Assembly: GCF_003049665.1 (NCBI RefSeq)
Contig: NZ_PYWM01000005.1
Span: 124,001 to 188,000 of the forward strand
Source: Lysinibacillus mangiferihumi
Lineage (GTDB): Bacteria > Bacillota > Bacilli > Bacillales_A > Planococcaceae
DNA length: 64,000 nucleotides
Reading direction: 5' to 3'
Shown here: in pieces, positions 29,118 to 38,235 of the stretch
Numbering within the stretch: position 1 is the stretch's first letter
Layout: the number at the start of each line of letters is the position of its first letter
Notes under the pieces: model-generated
The model's database searches: none
The model's input: the letters and a program-made list of their open reading frames with translations, nothing else
What the model was told of the DNA's origin: nothing
Position numbers and translations under genes: made by a program

Positions 29118-29227
29118 ACGTCCGGTAAACCTTTCTACATCAGCGTTTCTGTATGGTATGTGTAAGGTGAAATGTGTGAAATACCTACAAATCATCCACA
29201 AATTATAAAATTATATGTTTTTTATAG

Positions 29228-29257
29228 AGATCGAGTGCATTGCGCTCGATCTTTTTT
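29228..29257 (+). terminator. suf operon terminator
   Basis: AGATCGAG pairs with CTCGATCT, extended by three inner pairs with a small loop, followed by TTTTTTATTT. It lies 110 nt after sufB. Confidence 0.9.
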
Positions 29258-29840
29258 ATTTATATATAAGTAAGTAATTGCTGTATAGCGATTTATGACA
29301 ATACAAGTCTTATCTTTAGCTTGGAAGATGCATCCGAGAAATAGAAAGCTACAGTTATGCTGTAGTAGGATAAAGGGACAAGAACATAGCGAGGTTTATG
29401 ATGAATCTGTTACCTAGGTTGAATAGACCAACAAATTAGATAAGACACTCGAGGGAAATGGATCGTAAAAGACTATAAAAATTATTATTACTATAACCGA
29501 ATCCAAACAAAACTTAAAACAACCAGTAGCCGGTTCAATACCGACAACTGGTTGAGTGATGCTATTTTAATTGTTGTCCTATATACCAGGTTTAGTCCCA
29601 TTTTATGCTATCGACCTTTTCTAAATTAATTACAAAACAATGGTTTGTGAACATTGTTTATGCGTTTTTTTTATAAATTTTCTCCCAGAACTTGTTATAC
29701 AAAAAATTTAAATATTTTAAGCGATCCTGCACCCCTTGTTTAAGATATAATCTTATCATCGTAGGTCTGTATTTCCCTAACGCTACAAATCTACTTTATA
29801 TTTAAGAGGGGTTGTCTCATCCTAATTTTATTTTATTCTA
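29258..29840. other. Gene-free region after suf
   Basis: About 580 bases with stops in all frames and no gene I can support. One imperfect inverted repeat, 29521-29533 with 29541-29553 (AACCAGT/ACTGGTT core), has no T-run after it. The rest is AT-rich and featureless. Confidence 0.5.
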
Positions 29841-29848
29841 ATGAAGAT

Positions 29849-30182
29849 CATTTATAGAGGATTACTATACATTCTGCCAGTAAATGTAGCTATATATTCC
29901 CCTTTAATATACTCATGTTTTACATATTTTAAAACATTCCTCATTACGCCGTAAACTTCATGATAATACTCATAGGGTACTTCCTTAGGAATTAATGAAG
30001 GTGTAGGAAAAGTCAAAGTGATTGTTTGAATATGATCATAAACCCAAAATGGTGATACATCAGTTTGTGTTTGTTGTATCAAGGTATAGTTGTTTCTCTT
30101 GCCTGAACAGTTGGATTAGAAAAAGGTAAAATAAATGAAGCAACACTTACCATCAATAAACCTTTATTAAAAAAGTTATTCA
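29849..30182 (-). pseudogene. Small secreted protein, frameshifted
   Basis: A start at 30182 (ATG after AAGGAGTG) opens a typical signal peptide of about 30 residues (MNNFFNKGLLMVSVASF..., cleavage near VQA-RE), then stops at a TGA near 30080. A second frame, entered about there by a one-base shift, continues from LIQQTQTDVSPFWVYDH to a stop at 29852. Joined, this gives a secreted protein of about 110 residues. Its end (YIATFTGRMYSN) resembles the end of the neighbour at 30200-30571 (YTWRATFAGKIN). Probably a frameshift mutation; a sequencing error is possible. Confidence 0.6.
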
Positions 30183-30199
30183 TATATAACACTCCTTTT

Positions 30200-30571
30200 T
30201 TAATAATTAATTTTACCTGCGAAAGTTGCTCTCCAAGTATATTGAAGCTTTTCTACTTCTCCAGTTCTTATTAGTTTGCCATGATACCATTTACCATCAA
30301 TATACTCTTCGTAATAGATTGAATCTGGGACTGCAGCAGCAGAAGTATATTCTTTTTTTACAGTTTTAGTTATTGCAGTCCAAGGCCATCCATAAGTTGT
30401 AACCTCATCTTTATTTATTTGGTATAATTTACCACTCGTATCACCAACCTTTTCTTTTGTATAATCTTCACTTACCTCATCTGTCGTCAATGCTTGTGGC
30501 TGAATAACAATTGAACCAAACGAAACAACCAAAATCAAAGCTACTATGAAATAAATGATTTTTTTTTGCAC
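30200..30571 (-). CDS. Small secreted protein of unknown function
   Basis: 123 residues with an N-terminal signal peptide or anchor (MQKKIIYFIVALILVVSFGS, about 5-25). The mature part is rich in tyrosine and tryptophan (YGWPWTAITKTVKKEY, IDGKWYHGKLIRTG) and strand-forming. The last 40 residues resemble the C-terminal part of the frameshifted neighbour downstream, suggesting an old duplication. The ribosome binding site AAAGGGG precedes ATG 30571. I do not recognise the family. The two genes are 18 nt apart and probably cotranscribed. Confidence 0.65.
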   Translation of the reverse strand: MQKKIIYFIVALILVVSFGSIVIQPQALTTDEVSEDYTKEKVGDTSGKLYQINKDEVTTYGWPWTAITKTVKKEYTSAAAVPDSIYYEEYIDGKWYHGKLIRTGEVEKLQYTWRATFAGKINY

Positions 30572-30805
30572 TTCCCTTGCCCCTTTCCTTTCATTTTTTA
30601 GAATGTTTGGTTAAAATCGCATCTATTATAAAACATAGGTGAGAATATTGCAAAAATTTTGATATTAATGTCGGGATCTATTAATGATTTTCAACGTTTT
30701 AAGTAATCCTGCATTATCAATTATAATCAACTGATGGTTCTGATTTTTGTAAGTATTTGCACTAGAAAGTGTATGCTATCATTAGGTACATAGGGAGGGA
30801 GTCTT

Positions 30806-31663
30806 ATGATTCGAATTGGGTTAACAGGCTGGGGCGATCATCCTTCGTTATACAGTGGTGTGACTGCCTCAAAGGACAAATTATTTGATTATGCAGGTCA
30901 TTTTTTAACAGTAGAAGTAGACACATCATTTTATGCAATTCCATCAGTTGACAATGTGCGGAAATGGTGTGAACTAACACCACATTCATTCCGTTTTGTT
31001 ATAAAGGCTTATCAAGGAATGACCGGTCATTTACGTGGGGAAATCCCCTTCGAATCCAAAAATGATATGTTTAACGCGTTTATCGAGTGTGCCAATGAAT
31101 TTAAACGTCATGGAAAATTAGCGATGGTACTTGCACAATTTCCACCATGGTTTGATTGTCAGTCAAAAAATGTCCAATATTTATTGTATATTAGGCAACA
31201 ATTAAAAGAGTTCGATGTGGCAATTGAATTTCGTAATCGCACGTGGTATGCAGACAAGCTTGTCCAGCAAACAATGGATTTCTTGCAGCAACATCAATTT
31301 ATTCATACGATTTGTGATGAACCACAAGCAGGTATTGGCTCTGTTCCCTTTTACCCTAAAGTAACGGCAAATAGGGCACTTGTACGCATTCATGGTCGTA
31401 ATATTCATGGTTGGCGTAATACTGGCAATCTGGAAAACTGGCGCAAAGTTCGGTTTCTATATGATTATAATAAAGAAGAATTGCAACAACTTGGCCAGCA
31501 TATTCAAGCTATACAGCCAAAGGTACAGGAGCTATTTGTGTTATTTAATAATAACTCAGGGTTGCATGCTGCGAAAAATGCAAAGGAGCTTCAGGAGCTA
31601 TTAGCAATACGAGATGTTGGTTTAGCGCCAAAACAATTAAATATGTTTGAAGGAGAAATATAA
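30806..31663 (+). CDS. yunF: DUF72 family protein, YunF-like
   Basis: 285 residues. A TIM-barrel-like DUF72 protein opening IRIGLTGWGDHPSLY, with VEVDTSFYAIPS, AIEFRNRTWY and RIHGRN, all diagnostic for the family. The biochemical role is not known. In B. subtilis the neighbours yunD, yunE and yunF belong together, as here but with the order yunF-yunE-yunD in this strand. ATG 30806 follows GGGAGG. Its stop overlaps the yunE start by one base. Confidence 0.88.
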   Translation: MIRIGLTGWGDHPSLYSGVTASKDKLFDYAGHFLTVEVDTSFYAIPSVDNVRKWCELTPHSFRFVIKAYQGMTGHLRGEIPFESKNDMFNAFIECANEFKRHGKLAMVLAQFPPWFDCQSKNVQYLLYIRQQLKEFDVAIEFRNRTWYADKLVQQTMDFLQQHQFIHTICDEPQAGIGSVPFYPKVTANRALVRIHGRNIHGWRNTGNLENWRKVRFLYDYNKEELQQLGQHIQAIQPKVQELFVLFNNNSGLHAAKNAKELQELLAIRDVGLAPKQLNMFEGEI

Positions 31664-32484
31664 TGGAGTTTATTCTTTTAGTTATCATTGCACTAGCATC
31701 GGGGCTAATCGGCTCTCTTGTTGGGCTAGGTGGAGGGATTATTTTAGTACCGGCTACTTTATTTGTTGGCTTAAATCTTGGGTTGCTTCCAGATATAACA
31801 CCGCAAAAGGTAGTTGGCCTATCTGTTGTGATGATGATTTTCACCGGGCTAGCATCAACATTAAGCTACATGAAATCCAAAACGGTGGATTATAAAAGTG
31901 GTTTTATATTTTTTTTAGGTAGTGTTCCAGGAACAATGGTAGGTGCATGGGTAAATAAAGGATTGGATTTACCTTCATTTAATTTATATTTTGGGTTATT
32001 GTTAATTGTTATATCGATTATTTTACTTGTACGCGATAAATTAAAACCTGTACAATGGTTTGTGAAAAATGGTACACAACACCAGTTTATCGATGCATCG
32101 GGACAAACATATGTTTACGGCTATCCGATTTGGTTTGCGTTGTTGTTCTGCTTTGCAGTTGGCTTTGCATCAGGATTATTTGGTATTGGTGGCGGCTCGA
32201 TGGTTGTGCCTGCAATGATCATATTATTTTTATTTCCACCCCATGTGGCAGTGGCAACATCCATGTTTATGGTGTTCTTAACATCCATTGTGAACTCCGC
32301 AAGCCATATTTATTTAGGTCATGTACCATGGCTTTATACGATTCCAGTTATTCCTGGGGCTTATATTGGAGCTAAGTTAGGAGCAGCACTCAATAAAAAA
32401 ATTAAATCAGATACACTTGTCCTGGCACTTCGAATTATTTTATTATTATTAGGAATTCGTTCCATTATAGAGGGCTTATTGTAA
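31663..32484 (+). CDS. yunE: TauE/SafE family membrane transporter, YunE-like
   Basis: 273 residues, with at least seven membrane segments in two similar halves. Each half begins with the family glycine motif: GSLVGLGGGIILVPA in the first and SGLFGIGGGSMVVPAM in the second. Related proteins export sulfite or other sulfonate-type anions. The start ATG 31663 overlaps the yunF stop. Substrate not determinable. Confidence 0.9.
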   Translation: MEFILLVIIALASGLIGSLVGLGGGIILVPATLFVGLNLGLLPDITPQKVVGLSVVMMIFTGLASTLSYMKSKTVDYKSGFIFFLGSVPGTMVGAWVNKGLDLPSFNLYFGLLLIVISIILLVRDKLKPVQWFVKNGTQHQFIDASGQTYVYGYPIWFALLFCFAVGFASGLFGIGGGSMVVPAMIILFLFPPHVAVATSMFMVFLTSIVNSASHIYLGHVPWLYTIPVIPGAYIGAKLGAALNKKIKSDTLVLALRIILLLLGIRSIIEGLL

Positions 32485-32500
32485 AGAAGAGGTGGCTGGA

Positions 32501-33868
32501 ATGCTAGAAAAAATTCATATTTTTCACACAAATGATTTGCATAGTCATTTTAAGTATTGGCCACGCATGCAAAACTATGTCAATGCGCAACGTGCTCAAT
32601 ATGCAGCTCTAGGGGAAACTAGCTTTTTAGTTGATGTTGGAGATCATCTAGATAGGTCAAATATTTATACAGATGCGACTATTGGGAAGGGAAATGTCCA
32701 ATTATTAAACGATGCAGGTTATGATGTTGTGACAATCGGTAACAATGAAGGCATTACACTGTCTCATGATGAGTTGTTTCATCTATATGATGACGCGCTA
32801 TTTGAAGTCGTAGTGGCGAACTTTAATGCCTTGAAGGGACAAAACCCAATGTGGCTAAAGCCTTACGTTGTGTTAACTACAAAAAATGACACGAAAATCG
32901 CGGTTATTGCAGCGACAGCTATGTTCGAAATTTATTATAAGGAATTGCAATGGCAAATAGACGATGCACGAAGTTCCCTTATTCGATTAACCCATCAACT
33001 GCGTAAAGAAGTAGACATTGTTGTTTGTCTGTCACATTTAGGAATTACTGAAGATGAACTGCTCGCAGAGGAATGTCCTGAAATTGATGTTATCTTTGGG
33101 TCTCATACGCATCATACATTGCCAAATGGAAAGTTCATCAATGGTGTATTGCTTACTGGCGGAGGAAAATTTGGCCAATATACTGGACATCTCGTGATAG
33201 AATATGATAAAAAAACGAGAGAAATTGTTGAAAAAAAGGATACTTTAATTCATAATAAGGACTTGCCAATTGTTGAAAATGAAAATGAATTTTTGCTAAC
33301 TTTAGAAGAAGAAGGCAAAAGGTTATTAGACAAGCCTGTATTTTCAACAGAAAAAATGTACAATAAAGAATGGTTCCATTACTCACAATTATCTCACTTA
33401 TTTGCGCAAGCAATTATAGAAAAAAGCGGTGCAGATTGTGCGTTATTTAATGCAGGGATTTTTTTAGAGGGCCTTCCAAAAGGAACGGTAACCGCGCTTG
33501 ATTTACATAAAATTTTTCCACATCCAATTAATTTATGTACAATCGAATTGTCGGTATCTGAAATAAAAGAGATTTTTCAGCAATCGAAAAATGAAGAGTG
33601 GCCCAATATGGAGCTTAAAGGATTAGGGTTTAGGGGCGTTGTTTTTGGTAAGATGCTGACGTATGGCTTTGCAATGAATGAGGAGCGTCAATTGCTCATT
33701 AATGGAAAGATTGCAGATAATGAACGTACTTATAAATTAGTAACGCTGGATTTATTTACGTTCGGTTATTTTTATCCTAGCTTTAAATATGCAAAGAAAA
33801 AATATATTTTACCTGATTTTTTACGAAACATTATGTTAGATTATGGGCAAAGTTTCTTTAAGCGATAG
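32501..33868 (+). CDS. yunD: Metallophosphoesterase / 5'-nucleotidase family, YunD-like
   Basis: 455 residues. The N-terminal metallophosphatase domain has HTNDLHSH, VGDHLDRSN, IGNNEG, CLSHLG and GSHTHH, the five metal-site motifs. The C-terminal 5'-nucleotidase substrate domain starts at about residue 280. Unlike UshA-type enzymes there is no signal peptide, so it acts in the cytoplasm. ATG 32501 follows AAGAGGTGG; a GTG at 32492 lies inside that site. It is 17 nt after yunE. Confidence 0.9.
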   Translation: MLEKIHIFHTNDLHSHFKYWPRMQNYVNAQRAQYAALGETSFLVDVGDHLDRSNIYTDATIGKGNVQLLNDAGYDVVTIGNNEGITLSHDELFHLYDDALFEVVVANFNALKGQNPMWLKPYVVLTTKNDTKIAVIAATAMFEIYYKELQWQIDDARSSLIRLTHQLRKEVDIVVCLSHLGITEDELLAEECPEIDVIFGSHTHHTLPNGKFINGVLLTGGGKFGQYTGHLVIEYDKKTREIVEKKDTLIHNKDLPIVENENEFLLTLEEEGKRLLDKPVFSTEKMYNKEWFHYSQLSHLFAQAIIEKSGADCALFNAGIFLEGLPKGTVTALDLHKIFPHPINLCTIELSVSEIKEIFQQSKNEEWPNMELKGLGFRGVVFGKMLTYGFAMNEERQLLINGKIADNERTYKLVTLDLFTFGYFYPSFKYAKKKYILPDFLRNIMLDYGQSFFKR

Positions 33869-33903
33869 ATAAAATGCTTTAAGAATGGATTGGGGAAGAA
33901 GTC

Positions 33904-35013
33904 ATGCGATTAATTTCAATCGATGTATTAAAAGAAGGAATGGTACTAGGAAGAACCATTTGGAATGAGGCAGGTCATCCACTTTTAAAGAAAGACGTTG
34001 TCATTAATGAACGTATTATTGAAAGACTTCAACAGTTGAATACGCATTATTTATATATTGATGACAAAATTTCTGAAGGCATTGAAGTCAAGGAGACAGT
34101 TCCTACTGATGTCCGGAATAAAGCCATTTCAACTATTAAAGATTCTTTCCAATCATTGAATGGTTTAAGTACGGTGAATGCCTCTTATATACTGGATCAA
34201 CAGTCGAAAGCGATTGTCACGATTGTCGATGAACTACTCTCAGCTATTACGGGTAATAATGAAATTTTAACGGTTTTAACAGATGCTTATTTATTTGATG
34301 AATATTTATATCAGCATTCTTTTCATGTGACTTTATACTCGATTGCAATAGCAAAAGAATTAGGTCATTCTGCTGAAGATCTTCGTTTAATTGGTATTGG
34401 TGCCTTATTGCATGATGTTGGAAAGCTTATGGTGCCGAAAGAGATATTAAAAAAACCAGGTCGCTTATCACATGAGGAATTTGAGATGATGAAAATGCAT
34501 ACGCGTTACGGGTTTGATTTATTACGTAATTTGCATTCTATTTCCTTACTGGTTGCACATTGCGCTTTTCAACATCATGAACGCATTGATGGAAGTGGTT
34601 ATCCACGTGGCTTAGTTGATTTTGAAATCCATCCATTTGCCAAAATTATTGGTGTAGCGGATGTATTCGATGCGGTGACGACAAACCGTGTATATCGTGA
34701 AAAAATGCTACCATCACAAGGGCTTGCCATTGTTGAAGCCGGCTCAGGCACTATTTATGATGCACGAATTGTTAATGCATTAAAAAGATCGGTTGTCCAT
34801 TATCCGAATGGGCTGATTTTAAAATTATCAGATGGTCGCCGAGGCATTGTTTCTAAACAAAATACGTTTGATGCTGCCTTGCCATGGATTCGAATTTTTG
34901 AAGAGCGTAATGAATTACTTACAGCGACATATGAAATTAATTTAGTGGACTATCCAACTGTAAAAATTGATAGTATTGAAACTGATTATGTAGTACCAAC
35001 GAGAGTCGTATAA
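33904..35013 (+). CDS. HD-GYP domain c-di-GMP phosphodiesterase
   Basis: 369 residues without membrane segments. The HD-GYP domain covers about 135-300: HSFHVTLYS, LLHDVGKL, HTRYGFDLL, HHERIDGSGYP. All metal ligands and the GYP motif are kept, so cleavage of c-di-GMP is likely. The N-terminal 110 residues resemble the DUF3391-like or S1-type module often found before HD-GYP (LKEGMVLGRTIWNEAGHPLL). It stands between yunD and yunB and starts 35 nt after yunD. It may lower c-di-GMP for the polysaccharide synthases elsewhere in the window. Confidence 0.88.
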   Translation: MRLISIDVLKEGMVLGRTIWNEAGHPLLKKDVVINERIIERLQQLNTHYLYIDDKISEGIEVKETVPTDVRNKAISTIKDSFQSLNGLSTVNASYILDQQSKAIVTIVDELLSAITGNNEILTVLTDAYLFDEYLYQHSFHVTLYSIAIAKELGHSAEDLRLIGIGALLHDVGKLMVPKEILKKPGRLSHEEFEMMKMHTRYGFDLLRNLHSISLLVAHCAFQHHERIDGSGYPRGLVDFEIHPFAKIIGVADVFDAVTTNRVYREKMLPSQGLAIVEAGSGTIYDARIVNALKRSVVHYPNGLILKLSDGRRGIVSKQNTFDAALPWIRIFEERNELLTATYEINLVDYPTVKIDSIETDYVVPTRVV

Positions 35014-35017
35014 TTTG

Positions 35018-35059
35018 CTCCTCCTGTTCATACGTTGTAGAACAGGAGGAGATTTTTTT
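35018..35059 (+). terminator. Terminator-like hairpin containing the yunB ribosome binding site
   Basis: A 12-bp perfect stem, 35018-35029 with 35040-35051, then seven T. The right arm AACAGGAGGAG is the ribosome binding site of yunB, and the TTG start at 35058 lies at the end of the T-run. Confidence 0.8.
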
Positions 35060-35828
35060 GTTTTTCCCTCGAAAAAGGATGAAATTGCGAACGAATCATA
35101 AAAGAGGAATGCAGCTCAATCGTTTAACCTTATTAATTGTCGCAAGTATTATTTGTATCGCATTATTTCTGTATTTTTTAAATGAGCGTCTTAAACCCAC
35201 ATATTTGGAATATGCAGAAGTGCAGACGAATAAAATTGCGTCGTATGTTGTTAGTAAAGCCATTAACTCACGTACTTCTAACGTATTGGACGTTAATGAT
35301 ATAATCGAAGATGTACCATCTGGTACGTCAGTGACCACAAAATTTAATACAGAAATTATTAATAGAGTGCGTGCAGAAACACTTGAACTTGTGAAAATGT
35401 ATTTAGAACAAGCTGAGCACGGAGAATTGTCCCATTTACCGGATTTAGATAATGTTGAATATGATGTGAATAAAATTCAACAAGGAGATGGTATTGTCTT
35501 TTTCGTTCCGCTTGCACAGGCTGCTGATATTCCTTTACTCGGTAATTTAGGGCCTAAAATACCCATACGTTTTCATGTAATTGGCAATGTCCATAGTAAT
35601 GTTACAGCGGATATTAGAGAATTTGGTATTAATAGTGCGTATGTCGAAGTTGGCATTCATATAGAAGTGAATGTCCAAATAATTGTGCCATTTGCTAGTA
35701 AGTCAACGACGGTATCACAGGATATTCCTGTAGCAATGGGGTTAACGAGAGGACCAGTACCAAATATTTATACGAATGGCACAGATGCGGTACAGCCATC
35801 TATAGAAGTGCCGGTGCCATATCAATAG
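35058..35828 (+). CDS. yunB: Sporulation protein YunB
   Basis: 256 residues. An N-terminal basic stretch and one membrane segment (about 22-42) are followed by an extracytoplasmic alpha/beta domain (LEYAEVQTNKIASYVVSKAI, FFVPLAQAADIPLLGNLGPKIPIRFHVIG). YunB of B. subtilis is made in the mother cell and needed for spore formation. TTG 35058 lies 6 nt after AGGAGGAG; ATG 35079 is an alternative with a poorer site. The start is embedded in a hairpin. Downstream is lipA, as in B. subtilis, where lipA, lytH and yunB are neighbours. Confidence 0.88.
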   Translation: MFFPRKRMKLRTNHKRGMQLNRLTLLIVASIICIALFLYFLNERLKPTYLEYAEVQTNKIASYVVSKAINSRTSNVLDVNDIIEDVPSGTSVTTKFNTEIINRVRAETLELVKMYLEQAEHGELSHLPDLDNVEYDVNKIQQGDGIVFFVPLAQAADIPLLGNLGPKIPIRFHVIGNVHSNVTADIREFGINSAYVEVGIHIEVNVQIIVPFASKSTTVSQDIPVAMGLTRGPVPNIYTNGTDAVQPSIEVPVPYQ

Positions 35829-35943
35829 AAATGTTAGGTTGAGAGTAAATGTTAGTTGTTGCAGTTCGTGTAATATGATACATTGACAACAGTGATGGTA
35901 GATCATATTCAACAAAAGATTACTTTGATAGGGGCGAAATTGT

Positions 35944-36867
35944 ATGACATCCTGTAAACCTACTAGCAATGAAAAAGAAGAACATGTAAGAAAACCTGAT
36001 TGGCTTAAAATTAAACTAAACACGAACGATGAATATAAGGGTCTTAAAAAGCTTATGCGTGAAAAAAATCTTCATACAGTATGCGAAGAAGCACGTTGTC
36101 CAAATATTCATGAATGCTGGGGTGAGCGTCGAACAGCGACAATGATGATTTTGGGTTCAGTTTGTACACGCGCATGTCGTTTCTGTGCTGTCAAAACGGG
36201 TTTACCAAATGAGTTAGACCTTGCAGAACCAGAACGTGTGGCAGATTCAGTAGCGATTATGAACTTAAAACATGTTGTTATTACAATGGTGGCTCGTGAT
36301 GATTTAAAGGATGGCGGTGCAGAAGTGTTAGCGGAAACTGTGCGCGCTATTCGTCGTAAAAGCCCTTTAACATCAGTAGAAGTATTGCCTTCAGACCTTG
36401 GAGGTATTAAGGAAAATCTTCAACTTCTAATGGATGCAAGACCAGATATTTTAAATCATAATATTGAAACAGTACGTCGTTTAACGCCAAGAGTACGTGC
36501 GCGTGCAAAATACGAACGTTCTTTAGACTTTCTTCGTTTAGCAAAAGAGATGCAACCAGACATTCCAACTAAATCATCATTAATGATTGGCTTAGGTGAA
36601 ACGCATGAAGAAATTTTAGAAGTAATGGACGATTTACGTGCGAATAACGTGGATATTATGACAATTGGTCAATATTTACAACCAACAAAAAAACATTTAG
36701 CTGTAAAAAAATATTATTCGCCTATTGAATTTGGTAAACTTCGCAAAATTGCAATGGAAAAAGGCTTCAAGCATTGTGAAGCAGGCCCACTTGTACGCAG
36801 TAGTTACCACGCAGACGAGCAAGTGAATGCCGCAACAAAAGAGCGACAATTACAGGCTGAAGTGTAA
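35944..36867 (+). CDS. lipA: LipA, lipoyl synthase
   Basis: 307 residues. A radical SAM enzyme that inserts two sulfur atoms into octanoyl groups on lipoyl-dependent enzymes. Both cluster motifs are present: [12 protein letters not shown] (auxiliary cluster) and CTRACRFC (radical SAM cluster). The C-terminal RSSYHADEQ also fits. Start ATG 35944; upstream GGGG is a weak ribosome binding site. It is followed by yutD after 34 nt. Confidence 0.96.
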   Translation: MTSCKPTSNEKEEHVRKPDWLKIKLNTNDEYKGLKKLMREKNLHTVCEEARCPNIHECWGERRTATMMILGSVCTRACRFCAVKTGLPNELDLAEPERVADSVAIMNLKHVVITMVARDDLKDGGAEVLAETVRAIRRKSPLTSVEVLPSDLGGIKENLQLLMDARPDILNHNIETVRRLTPRVRARAKYERSLDFLRLAKEMQPDIPTKSSLMIGLGETHEEILEVMDDLRANNVDIMTIGQYLQPTKKHLAVKKYYSPIEFGKLRKIAMEKGFKHCEAGPLVRSSYHADEQVNAATKERQLQAEV

Positions 36868-36901
36868 TGTAATTTAGTAGACTTAGAAAGGTGGTGTCAC
36901 T

Positions 36902-37255
36902 TTGATCATTATTGAAGGATATGAATACGAAGTTGTTGAAGATTACCGTGAAGCTTTTCAGGAAGAAGTCTTTAAGGAGCGGTACTCAGACATTTTAGTC
37001 AAATATGATTATATTGTAGGCGACTGGGGCTATAATCAATTGCGGTTAAAAGGTTTTTTTGATGATAAAAATCAGAAATCTACCTTTGATACAAAAATCA
37101 GTACGCTACAAGATTACTTATATGAGTATTGTAATTTTGGCTGTGCTTATTTTGTATTGCGTAAATCCGGTAAAGCTATTTTGCAGCCAGACGTTGTAAT
37201 AAATGAAGCTACCGAAGTGACAAAACCAAATGACAATGAACATATAGCAGAATAG
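36902..37255 (+). CDS. yutD: YutD-like protein (DUF1027)
   Basis: 117 residues. The conserved parts IEGYEYEVVEDYREAFQ, ILVKYDYIVGDWGYNQLRLKGF and YCNFGCAYFVLR identify the YutD family, of unknown function and found next to lipA in Bacillus. It starts with TTG after AAAGGTGG. The last 20 residues are a variable acidic tail. A terminator follows directly. Confidence 0.9.
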   Translation: MIIIEGYEYEVVEDYREAFQEEVFKERYSDILVKYDYIVGDWGYNQLRLKGFFDDKNQKSTFDTKISTLQDYLYEYCNFGCAYFVLRKSGKAILQPDVVINEATEVTKPNDNEHIAE

Positions 37256-37263
37256 CTATAACG

Positions 37264-37296
37264 ACCTGATGTGAAATTCGCATCAGGTTTTTTTAT
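37264..37296 (+). terminator. lipA-yutD terminator
   Basis: ACCTGATG (37264-37271) pairs with CATCAGGT (37281-37288), followed by TTTTTTTATTT. Confidence 0.9.
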
Positions 37297-37410
37297 TTAT
37301 AGGGGTTATGAAATATTTAAGAGCATTCAACTAATTTAGAGTGCAATTATTATAATATATAATGAAATAACTACCATTGTAGTAATTTTTGAAGAAGGAG
37401 AGGAACAACT

Positions 37411-38235
37411 ATGGAATTTTTTGATCTAATTAAAGCGATTATCTTAGGTTTTATTGAAGGAATGACTGAGTTTGCACCTGTTTCATCAACGGGTCACTTG
37501 ATTATTGTAGATGACATGTGGCTACAAACAAAAAATCTATTAGGAGATAAAGCTGCCATTACATTTAAAATTGTTATTCAATTAGGTTCAATTTTAGCTG
37601 TTTGTCTTGTTTTTTGGAAACGTTTCGTTAGTCTATTAGGGTTCTATAAAATAAATAATCATACTTCAACGGCTCACTTCAATTTATTACATCTTGTTAT
37701 CGGTTTATTACCAGCAACGATACTAGGTCTAATTTTTAAAGATTTGATAGATGAGCTATTCAATATAAAAGCGGTTATAGTGGCGCTTATTATCGGTGCC
37801 AGTCTGATGATTGTAGCTGATAAATTTGGTCCTGAAAAACCAAAAGTTGTATCGTTGGATCAAATTACATATAAACAGGCATTTATGGTTGGACTTATGC
37901 AATGCTTATCACTATGGCCTGGATTTTCACGTTCAGGAGCGACGATTTCAGGTGGTGTTTTATTTGGAATGAGTCATCGAATAGCAGCCGATTTTACCTT
38001 TATCATGGCTGTACCAATTATGCTAGGAGCGAGTGGTGTATCAATTATTAAAAATTGGGATTACTTATCTTTTGATTATGTAGGATTTTATACTGCCGGT
38101 TTTATTAGCTCGTTCGCTTTTTCTCTTATTTCTATTCGATTCTTTTTAAAGTTGATTTCTCGTATTAAACTGACGCCATTTGCAATTTATCGAATTATAT
38201 TAGCGATCATAATAGCTTTTATCGTATATTTGTGA
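37411..38235 (+). CDS. uppP: Undecaprenyl-diphosphatase UppP (BacA)
   Basis: 274 residues, with about eight membrane segments. It regenerates the lipid carrier undecaprenyl phosphate for cell-wall and polysaccharide synthesis; extra copies give bacitracin resistance. Catalytic motifs are present: EGMTEFAPVSSTGHL near the start and WPGFSRSGATIS in the centre. The start ATG 37411 follows AAGGAGAGG. It is monocistronic. It is an insertion compared with the B. subtilis yut order. Confidence 0.94.
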   Translation: MEFFDLIKAIILGFIEGMTEFAPVSSTGHLIIVDDMWLQTKNLLGDKAAITFKIVIQLGSILAVCLVFWKRFVSLLGFYKINNHTSTAHFNLLHLVIGLLPATILGLIFKDLIDELFNIKAVIVALIIGASLMIVADKFGPEKPKVVSLDQITYKQAFMVGLMQCLSLWPGFSRSGATISGGVLFGMSHRIAADFTFIMAVPIMLGASGVSIIKNWDYLSFDYVGFYTAGFISSFAFSLISIRFFLKLISRIKLTPFAIYRIILAIIIAFIVYL

